A stretch of DNA of 64,000 nucleotides from Acholoe squamosa. Its lineage: Eukaryota; Annelida; Polychaeta; Phyllodocida; Polynoidae. The notes below the pieces were generated by a model. It was not told where the DNA came from and did not search any database. It saw only the letters and a list, made by a program, of their open reading frames with translations. Shown piece after piece: positions 46,228 through 58,320 of this stretch (its first letter is position 1; the number at the start of each line of letters is the position of its first letter). The stretch spans positions 16,905,174 through 16,969,173 of the forward strand of contig OX439042.1 of NCBI GenBank assembly GCA_949317995.1, in the 5' to 3' direction. The position numbers and the translations under genes were made by a program.

Positions 46228-47080
46228 CTCTCTTACTATATAGCTAATAACTTGACCAGAATGTATCCCTCCACATACATATATGATACATGATACACCA
46301 TTTGCCTCTTTACGCCTGTTTTATCCCCCATCCTCCGCCAGATCCATTCACGGAATCCTATTGTGGACGTATGTGTATCGGTTATATTCAGTTAAATGCC
46401 ACATCTCATATTAAGAAAATATACACTCTTAGATTATCTGTCCCTTCTGGTCTTATTTTTCTCTACTGACTGGCCTAAAATATATGTTTATTGAAGACAG
46501 AGTTGTTCTAATTCCCATCTTCCCATGGATGGCAAACAATATTTTAAATCACATCATATGAACTTTTGATGTTCGGATGAAACTGCTGAACTCCTGGCAG
46601 TACTCCTGGCACCTCACGACGGCCATTCAAGACATTTCAATGCTAAGCAGGCAATCTAATTGGTCCATGTTAGTCACTTCAACAGTGTTTTAACACAGGT
46701 TTAGCTGTATTGGCAGTGGCCTCCAACCTACGCAGGGCGTGTGTGCCAACATGTAGGTTTAAATTGACTTCACAGTAAGGGCCAGAGGCCACTTTTTGTG
46801 CTGATTGCATGTCCTGACACTCCATGAACCAGCCTCCATGCCCCATGTACTCCATGGGGTGCTGCAGCAGCAGGAACAGACCCCTCATCAGGCTAGCTCC
46901 AGCAGTGAGAACATGTCAGCAGAGGTAGGAAAACATGTCACTCCCACTGCCCTCTATACACTAGCACTGGGCACGTGTGTCGGCATGTGGCTGGGTGGGG
47001 CCAGGCCTTGGAAGGGGTTAAAGGGAGCAGGGTTATGGACTAGAGCAAGGAGAAGGGGTGTGAGGGTGCTGTATGTAATT
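46228..47080. other. No supported feature
   Basis: Unique-looking. Short frames at 46679-47089 on both strands lack splice signals and domains. Confidence 0.3.
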
Positions 47081-47084
47081 GAGG

Positions 47085-47350
47085 TGTAACACTTTAAGGA
47101 CCCCACAGTACTTTAATGCACTTCGCCTATCACTAGTTTTGATTCTTAAATGTCGACCACTCGGGGATGATGCACTTCTAAACAGTTAGCAGAATGCAAA
47201 AGAATGCAACCCTAGTGAGTAATCAGCCATGGCTGCATTCATGTATGAAGCTAACAAGTAGGCATGATACATTTATAGGCATGATGCATTAATAGGCATG
47301 ATGCATTAATAGGCATGATGCATTAATGCATTATGCACCACTCAAAGGGC
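47085..47350. repeat. piggyBac-like MITE relic with 17-bp expansion (copy 15)
   Basis: Family motifs are gaatgcaaccctagtgagta and atggctgcattcatgtatga. Inside, a 17-bp unit aggcatgatgcattaat is repeated about four times (47262-47330). The right end is replaced by actcaaagggct. This is a second, small case of the family's gcat/catgatgc motif expanding in tandem. Confidence 0.65.
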
Positions 47351-47609
47351 TGTGAGAAGGCGACTTGCCAGAGCTGTTCTCAGCCCCCTCACATCAGCTC
47401 TCAGGGTGCTTATGGTGCCTGACAGGCGGCCCAGCTGGTATGACTAGCCCCCATCTGTGGGAGATGTGTGTGACTGAGGCTTGTTTCTACATCATTTGGC
47501 TAGTCTGCATGCTGGTGGCCACTTTATGGAGGTTGGCCTTTCTGTTACTCACCAACCCCACTCAGCAACCACTCATTCCCTCATATTTAGACACACATGC
47601 AACCCACAC

Positions 47610-47618
47610 GAGCTGCTC
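47610..47618. repeat. Isolated GAGCWGCTC site
   Basis: An exact GAGCTGCTC outside any recognised repeat, followed by a T run. Confidence 0.5.
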
Positions 47619-48026
47619 TTTTTTGAAACAGGATGCTTTATGTGATGTTTTCCATGAGCAATTGACATATTAAAATGGCTCCATGGGATTGTGATTACTG
47701 CTGTCAATTGCATTTGCAGGGACAGAAAAAAGTTTCTCTTTTTAATAATGTGGATCTGTTATGTTCTAATTCAGGCACTTTTGATGTTAATTGCATTTAT
47801 ATCATTATCTAAGTGGTTTCCATTGAAATAATCAATGTAATCGGCTTATGTATAGGCACGAAAGGAATAGACCTAGATAGTCCCATTGCCTCTTTCAAAT
47901 ATAAGGTAAGCATTATGTAGAGCAGGTCCGGAATACATGTGTATTTCGGCAGAGGTCTAAGGTGAATTGGTGGGGTGAGTAGTGTCATATGGGATTATCT
48001 TAAGGTGCACCGTGGTACAAAACAGG

Positions 48027-48030
<4 letters not shown>

Positions 48031-48114
<84 letters not shown>
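48031..48114. repeat. (TA)42 microsatellite
   Basis: 84 bp of uninterrupted TA dinucleotides. It encodes the run of alternating Ile/Tyr in an overlapping open frame, which is not a gene. Confidence 0.98.
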
Positions 48115-48117
<3 letters not shown>

Positions 48118-49925
48118 GCAGGAATGGTGGTGTAAGTTATGTTAGAAAATATCAAGAAAAGTCCTATTATTACCCTTCTTCCTTAACATATAACCCAGTT
48201 CCAATTGTACGCTGGGGTAATACATCACTAAGTCCTATTATATACTCAATAACATGAACCCAAAGACCACCTCCCTTACCTTAAATATAGGAATATGGTA
48301 TTGGCAATTGATAAGCTCGGATAATATGACCTACATAAATCAGTATCATATTGAGCGAATCTTCCATTAGGCTTATCTATAGACGATATTGTAACAGATC
48401 TAGTAACCACAACTATCCTCCTTCGTGACTCACAAATCTCAAAGGGACCGTACATACTACTGTCAGTAGTCAAGGGCATTCTTGATATACATTATCAGTT
48501 GTACTTTAACATACCTTAACCTCTGTCTATTGCATGCCTGCTTTACCTGTACAACAGCATGTATACCTACCACCCTATCGTTTGTCAGTGTAAATTTCAG
48601 TCCCTCCACATTTCCCTCTTTTAATGTCCTTCACCTCTGCATCCCAAACATGGCCCTTCCCTTCACCTCCCATCACAATATGCCCCTCACCTCTACCCCA
48701 AACCAGCAAGTCTTTCTGGGTGTCACCTCTCACTTTCACTCCTCCCTCTGCCCTCTCCTATTCCATCACTAGGTCTGTTTCTCCAATATACACCCCCCAT
48801 CCCCGTCTTGGCCTCACGTTATCCTCAGCCGGCTGGGCGGCCGCCTCTCAGCTAATGCGGCGTGAGCTTGCCGCCAGCCAAATCGCCAAAATATGGCCCG
48901 CCTTGGGCGCCCGCCCTCCACAAAGCTGGTACCATTGACTTCTACACTGTGTAACTGCGGCCTGCCCCACCCGACCGTCAGGAGGAATAGGGCACAAAGA
49001 TATGCCGGGCCTACTGCTCACAAAAAAAAAAAGATACATTTATATTGGTTTACCTTTCTACTCGTCTTCCCATTAATAGACGATTTGTAGGGATTCGTTT
49101 GGTGGGTAAAAGGAGAATTAGACAAAATTTGTTGGTCAGCTAAAAAGAGATAAAGACTTGTGTTTTTTTTGGTTTTTTTTGGGTTTTTTTTATTAGCGAT
49201 GTCTTAAAAGGGGATGACCTTTCCAGTCAGTTAGGTCTCCTGGTAGCGATTATCAACTGGTTTCCTTGTCAACTTTCAACAGTTTACAGTGTGTGCCACA
49301 CACAAGGCATTTACGGCAATATGCTCTTCTTAAAGGGCTAGGTACAAAGTAGGGGGGATGTGCACAGTTGTTTGTGGCTGACAAAACGTGGGTTGGGTGG
49401 AGAAGGGAGGGTTGGGTGTTTGGGGTCTATTACAAGAGATGGACACCTCCCTGTGGCAGACCTGTCTATAACCAATCCATGAGGAATCCATAGGGTGGGC
49501 CTTCTAACATGCCATTTTGAGAAGGCCCTGTGTCGAGCAATACAATTATTCACTATCTGTTAGTGACTTTTATTAAACATAAATATAGAAAATATCCACC
49601 ATCAAGGAAACTCCAGTGAAAATGTAAGAGTTCATACAGAAAGTTTGCAGTGACACATTGCACTCATTACCCACAACAAATTGCCATTGAGGCACACTAT
49701 CACCTACCACCTGCCACAAGCATCCTGCAATAAATGTAAGATGGACTGGTGTAATCAGCTGGAGCATGGAGCATAAACCTTCAAAGATTTGACGTGTGCT
49801 AGAGCACTAATGGCCCAGGGGACCTACCATATGAGACTTGTCACGTCCGAGTCGTCAATGGTTAAGCCTATGGAGAATGCATCCATTATCGCTCGTATAT
49901 TTCATTGGCGAATAAGTCCTCTCTT
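48115..49925. other. No supported gene; GC block at 48.83-49.0 kb
   Basis: 48830-49000 is GC- and CpG-richer (ccggctgggcggccgcctct; ggcccgccttgggcgcccgc). It contains gccgccagccaaatcg, reminiscent of an NFI half-site pair. No exon could be placed. The rest is spacer. Confidence 0.3.
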
Positions 49926-49931
49926 GGCGAG

Positions 49932-50075
49932 TTAAGCATTGCAAAACAGCAGCAGGTCTTGAATAAGGATCCATATTAACCATAGAAAGGCATGAGAGAC
50001 TGTAATTCTCCTCCATTTTGTTATAATCAAGCAGTTTCGATAGGACTGTAAGCCGATCGTCTCCTTGTCCGCCAT
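49932..50075 (-). CDS. Candidate gene start or microprotein, MADKET...
   Basis: On the minus strand, caacATGGCGGAC is a strong initiation context directly downstream of the NRF1/ETS promoter candidate. The frame runs 47 codons to TAA: a polar start (MADKETIGLQSYRN), then a hydrophobic stretch (AFLWLIWILIQDLLLFC), then the stop. It could be a small membrane protein. It could also be the first exon of a larger gene, but the only in-frame donor seen is weak (TATG|GTTAAT), and the true exon end may differ. No family recognised. Confidence 0.4.
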   Translation of the reverse strand: MADKETIGLQSYRNCLIITKWRRITVSHAFLWLIWILIQDLLLFCNA

Positions 50076-50180
50076 GTTGGAATATTAATCCATTTGACTC
50101 GAGAACACCCCCTCAGTTTCAACATAGAAAAAAAATCAATTTTATGGCGGTCTGCGCATGCGTCAAGCCTACCGGAAGTG
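50069..50180 (-). promoter_or_regulatory. TATA-less promoter candidate: NRF1, ETS, YY1-like
   Basis: TGCGCATGCGT (50153-50163) is an NRF1-type palindrome. CCGGAAGTG (50172-50180) is a GABPA/ETS site. The start codon lies inside cgccatgttgg (50071-50081), a YY1-like context. Two further ttttatggcggtct copies lie at about 50141 and 50262. This set is typical of housekeeping promoters in animals. Most sites precede the minus-strand ATG at 50075 by 70-105 bp, a plausible distance for a transcription start. Confidence 0.5.
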
Positions 50181-50863
50181 TGATTGCAAATATAGCGAGT
50201 TTTATCGTAAAAATTCTGTAAAAATTGGACAGGTAGCGATTTAAACTACAATATGGCAGTTTTATGGCGGTCTTATGGCAGTACCCTCCCCTCATATATA
50301 GGAACAAAGTAGTAAATTAATCAGACACACAAAGGATGTAGCACATATGACATGCCTGATTACTTCTACACCTGCTGAATTTTTTGCGTCTTAATCAGCA
50401 ATTTCCATAGGAACCAAGGTGATTTTGAAATCACAAAAAAATGATTGCCACCATAGGCTCTTCAAAAGGTGAGTCAAGTATGGCAGCTCATTTGACAGGG
50501 AAAGACATGGCTCACGGACAAGAGAGATGTACTGTTGGAGAGATGAGATTCCAATTTATCCCTTGGTTTTTTAAATTAAATTGATAAGAGGCTTGGATCT
50601 ACCAATGATTACACTGTAAACTTGGTGATTAGAAATAAGGAAAATTGGCCTCGAACCTGCCGCCAAAGACCCAGGCATAGCCCTGGGCCAATATGTGAGT
50701 TATGGTTATAGTTATTATTATAGGAATTTAAATGGTTTACATAAACATGGTGGTTATTTATGTACATCTTATCATGCAGTGACCAGGTTGCAGGACACCA
50801 ATTGACGGGAGGTGGCAGTAGGAGACACTTTGTAACTCCGCACTGAAGGGTGTTGTACAATGA

Positions 50864-51043
50864 GTGAGTGAGTAATAGATGTCTAACGCCATTTCGACAG
50901 CTAAGGTCATATTCATGGCGAGAACTACATTACACAATTTCACAGAGGAATGTGTCAGTGCCCGCACACATGTGCACCACACACATCCTGAGGGGATAGG
51001 AAAGAGGAAATATAGACCCTTTTAAGTGGGCTAGGGAAGCCCG
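50864..51043 (+). mobile_element. GTGAGTGAG short retroposon, copy 2
   Basis: 180 bp, starts gtgagtgagtaatagatgtc and ends ggctagggaagcccg. Flanked by exact 12-bp duplications gttgtacaatga (50852-50863 and 51044-51055). About nine in ten bases equal copy 1 at 39701, with the same ends. Confidence 0.9.
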
Positions 51044-51055
51044 GTTGTACAATGA

Positions 51056-52635
51056 TTATTGGTCTAAAATCTGACAGTGGGTAGGCAAACCAGGTATCAA
51101 ATTAATCCTTAGGGTGTATATTAATCGATTTGAGTGTTATTTAGGCTGATATTTGATGGTAAGTTGAGGGGGGTGCACTCTATTTAATTAGAGAATTAAT
51201 TGAAATCATTCACTGCAAAACCCCCAAATCTGGGTATGTCCGCACTCTAAGGCCTATAGCACAAATGTTAATCACATTGTACCACATGCCATGGCCCTAA
51301 ATTATTGGAGAAAATGTATATCTACAAGAAAATAATAGGGGCTAAGCCCAGATACTTGCATAAGTATTTTATTTTCACCCAAAAGCTATAGGCCAACAGT
51401 GGAAAAATAATAAGTGTTCTGCAGCAACCAGAGAGTGCCCTCACCCTCCCTATCCCTGCCCCTAGCATCTCCTCTCCAGCTCCCCCTCCTTCCTGCTAAA
51501 ATCACTGAGACACTGGACCCCCGTGCCAGGATTACAGCTAACTCGGAAATCACGTATAAAGGTATAGATGTGTAGACAGCTCAGCATCAGGAGACATTGC
51601 TTATTGTCTACATATATCTATTGCTTGCTTTTTCTGCCTATATGAGAGTAGTCTATTACACGATGGCTGCCTGGGAGCATGTGGGAAGGAGAGTAAGTAA
51701 GATGTAGACTGCTTGGGATAACCACAACAGCATGGCAACAAATTCAATCAGAGGTCAGTGGGAGCTGTCGATACTGGAGGCTGGTCTAATGTAGGGGTGC
51801 TGGAGGTCAGATAGGCAGAGGCAGGGGTCGTGTAACAACCGCAGCCATCATCTATCCTTCTTGTTCTCATGTTCATATTCTCTGTACATTGAAAGCATTG
51901 TGGCATATATTCCTTCGTGCCACATCTTATACCTTGGCCTCTCATAAATTATCTCGTTTGTATTCGAATGCGAATATGATCATTGCAGCACGCTTCCCAA
52001 GCAGACATAATTGCAGTATCCTCCCCTATACATGTAAAGGATAGATTACAGTATAGTCTGTTACAGGATGATGGTCAGCACTCATGGTTGTACACCATAC
52101 AATGCAAGAACATTATAGACTTCAGGCTACTTGCTGTCAGGAACAGATGGTTGTCTGACATGTGCGACTATTAGAAAATTCCACACCCCATCACCTTGGT
52201 GCTGGATATGGGCACTCCTCTGAGCCCCCTTTGGGTTAAATTGTCTTTGGTAAGGTGGAAGGAGCAAGTATAGGTGGAAGGACGGATAGGTCCTTTGGGC
52301 AGTCAGCAAGGGTAGGAGGAAGGGACATACTAAGGGCTAGGAGGGTGTATAGGAGAAGGGAGGTAAAGTAGGGGTCAGTGTGTTAGAGGGGCTGCTCTGT
52401 GGTCTGTCTGCTTCCCCTCTGGAGGCGGATTAGGCGTGATTTGGTGGTGGTTGGTTAGGTCAGACGGTCAGCCATGTCCTGCCGCCCTCCACCATCAATC
52501 ACGAGCTGCTCACAGAGCTGCTTACTGACTGTGTGATCACACAGACCTGGGCCTGGACAGGGGTAGGGGTGATCAGCCACCGGACTGCTGAGCTGCTCGG
52601 TTGGCAAGTCGACATGAGGGGTAAGCTTTGACCAT
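51056..52635. other. No supported gene; GAGCWGCTC sites at 52.5 kb
   Basis: Unique-looking. GAGCTGCTC occurs at 52503 and 52590. Frames at 51748-51945 and 52455-52661 (minus) have no splice support. Confidence 0.3.
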
Positions 52636-52638
52636 GGG

Positions 52639-52880
52639 TTAAAACCCTTTAAGCGCCGCATAATGCATATAGCGGTTCAGGTTTCATTGCTATCGTGAAG
52701 CTCAAATGCAGTGTCAGGTAGTCCAATTGCATTGATGTATCATGCCGACCCTCCAGGAGCTTGTCACCCTTGTAGGGTCGGCATAATGCATGAAATCGGC
52801 ACTGGAGAGTTACGTGTCAGGACTGCATTCATGTATTATAAGACATAAAGTACATAGTGCTTTGAAGCACTATAATACCA
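52639..52880. repeat. piggyBac-like MITE relic with left end (copy 16)
   Basis: The left terminus ttaaaaccctttaagcgccg / cataatgca mirrors the family right end (gcggcctttaaagggttaa). Interior blocks attgcattgatgtatcatgc / cgaccc, ggtcggcataatgcatgaaa and gactgcattcatgtatta are present. Confidence 0.65.
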
Positions 52881-54785
52881 TAAAATGGTTAGTTAAGGCC
52901 ACTGTAGCTGTTTCCTGGCAGCAAACATCCTTGGCCAGGCACCAGAAGGACAAAAACTTGGCCTCCCAGACCAACGTGTGCTGTGTTATGAAAGGACATG
53001 GATTGGTGGAACAGCCAGCTTGGCAATTGGTGCACCCTTACACGGCATCGTGGTACTGCGTATACAGCGCAATGATCACAAGTAGATTCTTCCAGCAAAG
53101 TATCATTCTTTATTGGAGGTTTGATGCCTGTGAGTTGGCATGCAATAAATAAGTCTAGATAGGATCATCATAGACCTGTAAATGGGGTTGAGACTTATTT
53201 GTCTGGAATAGATACTTCAAGGCTTTTAATCCAAAGCTGCACCGGTGCTGCAGACATTGGTCCACCCCTATGCTACATATTAAGAATTAACAACCCAAAT
53301 ACTCCATATGTTATTATCCATGATGGGACCACTACTTTGGCAGTACAAAATGTAATAGACTGAAATGGTAGTATGATTAATTTATTACCAATTCCCTACA
53401 ACCAACTCATAAAATAAGAAAGTCATTTCCTACCCATCAACACTAATCTGCAATAGCTCAACTTGCTATCCCAATACTGGATAGATTATTGATCATTGCC
53501 CCAAAAGAATGGTCCCAATGGACTGGAGAAGTGTGAGCGACCTGGTAATCCGACAAGGTCTTTGAGATAGGCCAAGTCCTCCTGAGAGGTCTCTAAGTGA
53601 TAATCCCTTGCGAGGAGAGTCGTGTAAGTGTGTGGGAAAGGGCTGGTTTGTGCAGCACTGATCTTCATCCACTGGAGGCAGAATTGTGCAGAAAATGGCT
53701 GTTAGGGCTACAAGCTAGAACCTTTAAGAACATCCACGGATTTGATGAAATTGCCTGTTAAACAAACCTTCAAGACATCCAAAGCCTAAGCATACCCAAA
53801 CGATTTCTGATGTTTATTGGTAGTGCCATAAATTTTCTTTTCTTTTGTCTCTGAGACACATGAACTTATGCAATCATACATGGATTTTATAATGTAGAGG
53901 GATTGGATGCAAATTTGCTTTTGGCGACTGGAGCTTTCAGATAGATAGGATAATCCTAACACTGGCTGGATTAGTTAGAAAGCCTCAGACATCTGAGCAG
54001 GTTCAATTATCCCCAGTCTACACTTGTGTGTACAAAGACTGTAATCGAGTTTCCCCGAGTCACTGCAACCAGGGGAAGTTTGTGTAAACACAGCTTATTC
54101 TGTTTCCCTCCATGGTCAACATCGATGTTGAGACTATCAATTTCGCGGTTCAATTTCTATGCAGATTCTGTGTTGTATTTAATGTTTTGTCCAAATATCG
54201 TGTTTTCCATTTTGTTGGATGATTTTCCATATCATTTGTCGACTTCTTACAGATATTTCTTCCATGCGATATACATTTCTGTGACCTCAAACGAATTGAC
54301 ACCCCCGACATTGTTTCATTTAGAACGCAATATAGTGTAGCTGACAAATGGCAATACCTATTCATATTTTACCAAAGTTAAACATACCACTCATCAAGCT
54401 AATTATTGCAGTCTTCCAGTATTCTACTCGCCAATGACACTTCATATGTTCAAAATAAAGGCTTGACTTCCAGCCAAAGGAAACAGAGCTACATTTACCT
54501 AATTGACTCGGCAAGGGCGGCATAATGACTTACGGCTCAATGCTCTTTTGACTAATCATGATAAAACATCACAACGCCAAGGGGGTGGGAAAGAGGGGAG
54601 AAAGCCCCCCCCCCACCCCCCCACCCCATATTGGGAAGGCGCCCTATACGGAACAGAGCCATTGCTAGTACCAAACAAATTAGCTAGGTGGCTCATGTAG
54701 TCGGGGGCTAGATTAGCAGTTGGCCTATTTGTACATTTACTTTGGTTGGCCCTTCGTAATAGTCTATATGAAGATATATTCTAAA
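52881..54785. other. No supported feature
   Basis: Contains the 120-codon frame ending at 53152, whose start lies in the MITE relic, and a 104-codon frame at 54026-54340. Neither has a recognisable domain or convincing splice context. A C-rich run lies near 54607. Confidence 0.3.
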
Positions 54786-54794
54786 AATCTATAC

Positions 54795-54953
54795 GGACTT
54801 AGCAGGTTTAATTATTAGCCAATGAGATAATCCCAATTATTCACTGCGGCCCTGTCGGGGGCCAACTGGTACCCATCTGATAGGTGTTATCAGTAGAACT
54901 TGCTGGTAATAAGCTCCAGCAATGGCGGCACTCATGGGACAACCTGCTAAGGG
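54795..54953 (-). mobile_element. MITE TCCCATGGGCG family, copy 3, complete
   Basis: Inverted relative to copies 1 and 2. The ends ggacttagcaggttt and aacctgctaaggg are inverted repeats. TCTATAC flanks both sides (54788-54794 and 54954-54960), a 7-bp or longer target duplication. The interior has cactgcggccctgtcggggg and ctccagcaatggcggcactc. Length 159 bp. Confidence 0.9.
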
Positions 54954-54960
54954 TCTATAC

Positions 54961-56530
54961 CTTTGGATAGCAAATACTTTAAACTTAAACAATATAAGCT
55001 TTATATAGATTTAGTACTTCAAATACAAGAGAAATTAAACTTTAAAAGTTTTCTTAGAGGGCACATATAATCCAGGCTGAGTAAAACCAAGCCATTGTCT
55101 CCCTATCAGGGTAATCCCCTCCATTCACACCTAAAACAATGGATAGGTACTTAAGATGATGAAGACAAAGGCAGGGGCAGCTTATCAATCTTATCAATCT
55201 CCATTGTTTTCTGTGGGTGGAGGGGTAGATAAGAGATTACCCACAATTCTCTGCCATATCCAAGATGGCCGTCGGGGGGCAGTTATGTAACTGATTTCAA
55301 GATGGCCATCTCCATACAGGAATGGCTCTGTTCCCTATATAAGCATATATAAAAGCCCCTCCCCCCTGAACCGAGACCCCTCTCCCAGTAAAAGATCGCT
55401 TAATACACCTCTAAAAGCTGGCAAGAAAGTTTTTTTTTTCATGGCATTGAAGTATGAGCCCTTTCCATCAAGCACACCTGTTAGGACTTTACTAACCCCA
55501 TAGATTCGCCGAATGTAAGCATTGGGAGTAGCTTTCCAAGGCTGTATCCCTTAACCATGACTTCAAAGGAGCAGAGCGCACCAAAGCATCATAGAACCTT
55601 TAAATGGTTAACTGCTTCCAAAGCCTCTCTGTCAAAGTCTTCACCTACCTCCTGTCATTGCACTATGAAGCTGTCAGAGTATGCAGGCGGTGAAGCCCCT
55701 CTGGGAAATGATAGCTGCGTTAGGTTACCACAATTAGATTTACACTGAACAGAAATCCTCATTCAGTGACAGGGTCCGACCGTGATCCAGCAGCCACCAC
55801 CTACTGCATACAAAGCAGGGGCTGCAGGAGAACGTATAGTATACTCCAGATATATATAGAGAGGATACGGGCCATTAAATGAATACAAATTGTTTTTCCT
55901 TCTCCCATTGAGTGCTTCTAATTACTTTATGTATATCCAATTAAGGGCATTTCAGTGAACGGTAAGTTTTTCTTTGATAAATTAATACTTTAATCTGGAT
56001 CTATATAATAGCTCTGAATTCACTCGCAATGGCTGCTCTAGAGCTGGGGATAGACAGTATTGGTGTATTCTAGAAAACCCGACCCCATTGAAATATAACT
56101 AGACAGCAGTTTTTAGTGACAGCAAAGTTACCAGTATGGGGGGCGTGGAACAAGAGAGCAGAGAAAGTGGGGGAAAAAACAGGATTGCATCCTTCCCACC
56201 AGGGAATGATGCAATCATATATGGATATTCCCACAAGTAAAATATAGACTGCTTGAACTATGTTAAAGAAACGCGGCGCAAAAGAGAACGCCTACAGCGG
56301 ACAGCTACTGTCTCCACCTCTTTGTCAGCAGTTCTGTTTACAGTATCAATCTCTTAACCATAGACCTACGGTATGGGCGTTTGGGGCCAGCTTGCACCGT
56401 GTCTCGTCAATTCTCGCAATATGCATGAGGTATTGCGATACTTGAACCGGTCTTAATCCTGTCTTATCAGGAAAATGTTACTGGAAAAGTCTCTTAACCC
56501 TGCCAATGCCTTTGGCCACCATTGCCAACG
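54961..56530. other. Spacer with one short TTAA relic
   Basis: 55551-55608 reads cttaaccatgacttcaaagg ... agcatcatagaacctttaaa / tggttaac, a short derivative of the piggyBac-like family. At 56030 gcaATGGCTGC opens only 14 codons. No other feature seen. Confidence 0.35.
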
Positions 56531-56536
56531 ATGCCT

Positions 56537-56690
56537 AGGGTAACTCGCCCCTGACTCAACCATTAGGCATAATGGTACCTTAAGTCGACCATCCTAGGTT
56601 AACTTCTTTCAGGTGGCATATGGTCCCCAATTGACTTTGAACCATTAACTACAGTATGAATATCCTGCACTTGATAAAAGCCAATTAGAT
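56537..56690. mobile_element. TIR element TAGGGTAAC, copy 2, right end lost
   Basis: Starts tagggtaactcgcccctgac and runs through taagtcgaccatcctaggtt and agtatgaatatcctgcactt as in copy 1 (27269-27489), then loses similarity. Its left 60 bp mirror the right arm of copy 1. Confidence 0.75.
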
Positions 56691-56988
56691 TCTCCCCGAC
56701 CATACTAATCAGTTTATCGTCTGGAGCAGGCCTTGTTCATGGCTACCGCCAAACCACACTACAGAGCCAATATATCCCTTACTGCCAACACAAAGCTTTC
56801 TCTTCTACACACAACACAGCATTCCTCCACCCTCCCCAGTCAGCCAAGCCTTCAAGCCCTACACTTCACTCCCCCATCTTAGGGGCCGTGCTCCGTGGCT
56901 GCTGTGTTTTCTGACCACACAATCCATGCCCCCTGTCGGTGACTGCTGCTGTCGCCTCCTGGCGGGAAAGGCAGGGTCTAATTGTTCC

Positions 56989-57146
56989 ACTCAGGGACCT
57001 GATGGGGCCCGCATATACAGGAGGAGGCCTGCTGCTGACAGTCTGCCTCCAGGGTGCGGCATGTCGGCAAAGGTCAACAGGCCATCATACCCCTCCTCCT
57101 ACCTCCCAGCCATCAGGGTTCCCCATACCTGGCAACTTCAGCCTGT
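56989..57146 (+). CDS. Weak exon candidate with good donor
   Basis: One frame stays open across a GC-rich segment (includes VPLRDLMGPAYTGGGLLL and FPIPGNFSL) and ends at CTGT|GTGAGT, a good donor, phase 1. A second plus frame is also open, so the signal is not unique. The acceptor is unclear (gaaaggcag is a poor tract). Listed because its phase fits the next candidate at 57772. Confidence 0.2.
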
Positions 57147-57771
57147 GTGAGTATACACTGTACGTCCATCTGTTGTCTATAGACCGCGCTATACCCCCTA
57201 CTACTAACCCCCTTCAATGCCATATGTTGTGTGTGTACCCTAAATACCAATGGTGGATCCAGGGTTTCAAAAAGCAGGGGACGGGGACTTAAGGCAGGAT
57301 GCACACTCCCTTATATTTTGTATGATTTCATGGTCTGAAAGAAACAACCAGACTCTTAACTAAAGGCTAAATCCGACACTGAAATACTCCTATTGCCTTA
57401 TACTACTTACACATCTCTGTCCTTCTGTTGTATCATACTGATTTTACTTTTCCCTAGGTAAGGTCTAGTTTATTTCTGTGCACCTCATGGCTTTTACCCA
57501 ACTCTTCCCCAGAGTCAGTAAGTGACTATTTTTTCTTAATGCCCTATCAGTGTACCGCATCTACCTTTCTAAATGTACTACATCCCATTTATGTTCACTT
57601 AGTCCTTGTCATTTAATGCTGTGTCAGAAGAATGCACTTACTGTCTCTATTTTCTTCATGTGATGGTACCATTAATTTCCATTAGTCGACAGGGAGTTTC
57701 CATTGTTTTATGACAAATTTCACGATTGTGTTAATTGTCATATTTTTGATTATCCACCATATCACTTCCAG

Positions 57772-57921
57772 TGATGAAATACATGGAAAACCTGTTTGGC
57801 AAGGAAAATCTTGTAATACATACGTCCAAAAAACAGCGTTTTACCATCACCTCTCACCTTTATCTCTCAGTTGATGTTTTCAAAGATTGGTTTGAGCAGG
57901 CAATCTCACTTCTCCCTTTTT
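57772..57921 (+). CDS. Candidate internal exon, phase 1 to phase 1
   Basis: The acceptor attatccaccatatcacttccag is followed by 49 codons that begin MKYMENLFGKENL and include SVDVFKDWFEQAI. A GTGAGA donor at 57922 leaves phase 1. The length, 150 nt, is a multiple of three. The same frame stays open to 58034, so without splicing it would end there. No family recognised; the bases before the donor (ttttt) are not consensus. Confidence 0.25.
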
Positions 57922-58068
57922 GTGAGAACAGTTCGGATGTAATCATCCTGTTATGTTCTTTATGTTTAATGGTGTTATTGTATGATAGGATTTCCGTCTC
58001 GCCAATGAAGAACTCACTGTGTAAAAATGAATAGCACTGTATGGATCTTTCAAGTCCCATCTCTTTGA

Positions 58069-58320
58069 TCTAAGTGTTCAAAAAGGGATAAGGGCTTAAT
58101 ATCAAAATGTAAGGGGTATCGTTTGGCTGATGTTCAAGTCTTCTCTATACACCACTCTGCCCTGGATGGCCTCTATGTGCGGCACTATTTACATCTGAGG
58201 CAAAAAGGAGCACAAGAAGACTTCCTCCTATGGACAAAGACATTGCCTGAGGGTATAGAGCTAGGGGCATTTTTATCTCATTGTTACCAGAGGCACTGGG
58301 GTGTTTGGCCTGGACCTTAA
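58069..58320 (+). CDS. Protein-like open frame, unknown, doubtful
   Basis: Eighty-three codons between two stops, with no good ATG. It includes YRLADVQVFSIHHSALDGLY and LLWTKTLPEGIELGAFLS, and ends at the edge of a MITE relic. An acceptor-like ctctttgatctaag overlaps the start. Composition is protein-like, which could mean a lost exon or a fossil of a transposon gene. Confidence 0.18.
   Translation, partial: SKCSKRDKGLISKCKGYRLADVQVFSIHHSALDGLYVRHYLHLRQKGAQEDFLLWTKTLPEGIELGAFLSHCYQRHWGVWPGP

Noticed and set aside
47982-48257. 91-codon frame with alternating Ile/Tyr
   Set aside because: It is a translation of the (TA)42 microsatellite.
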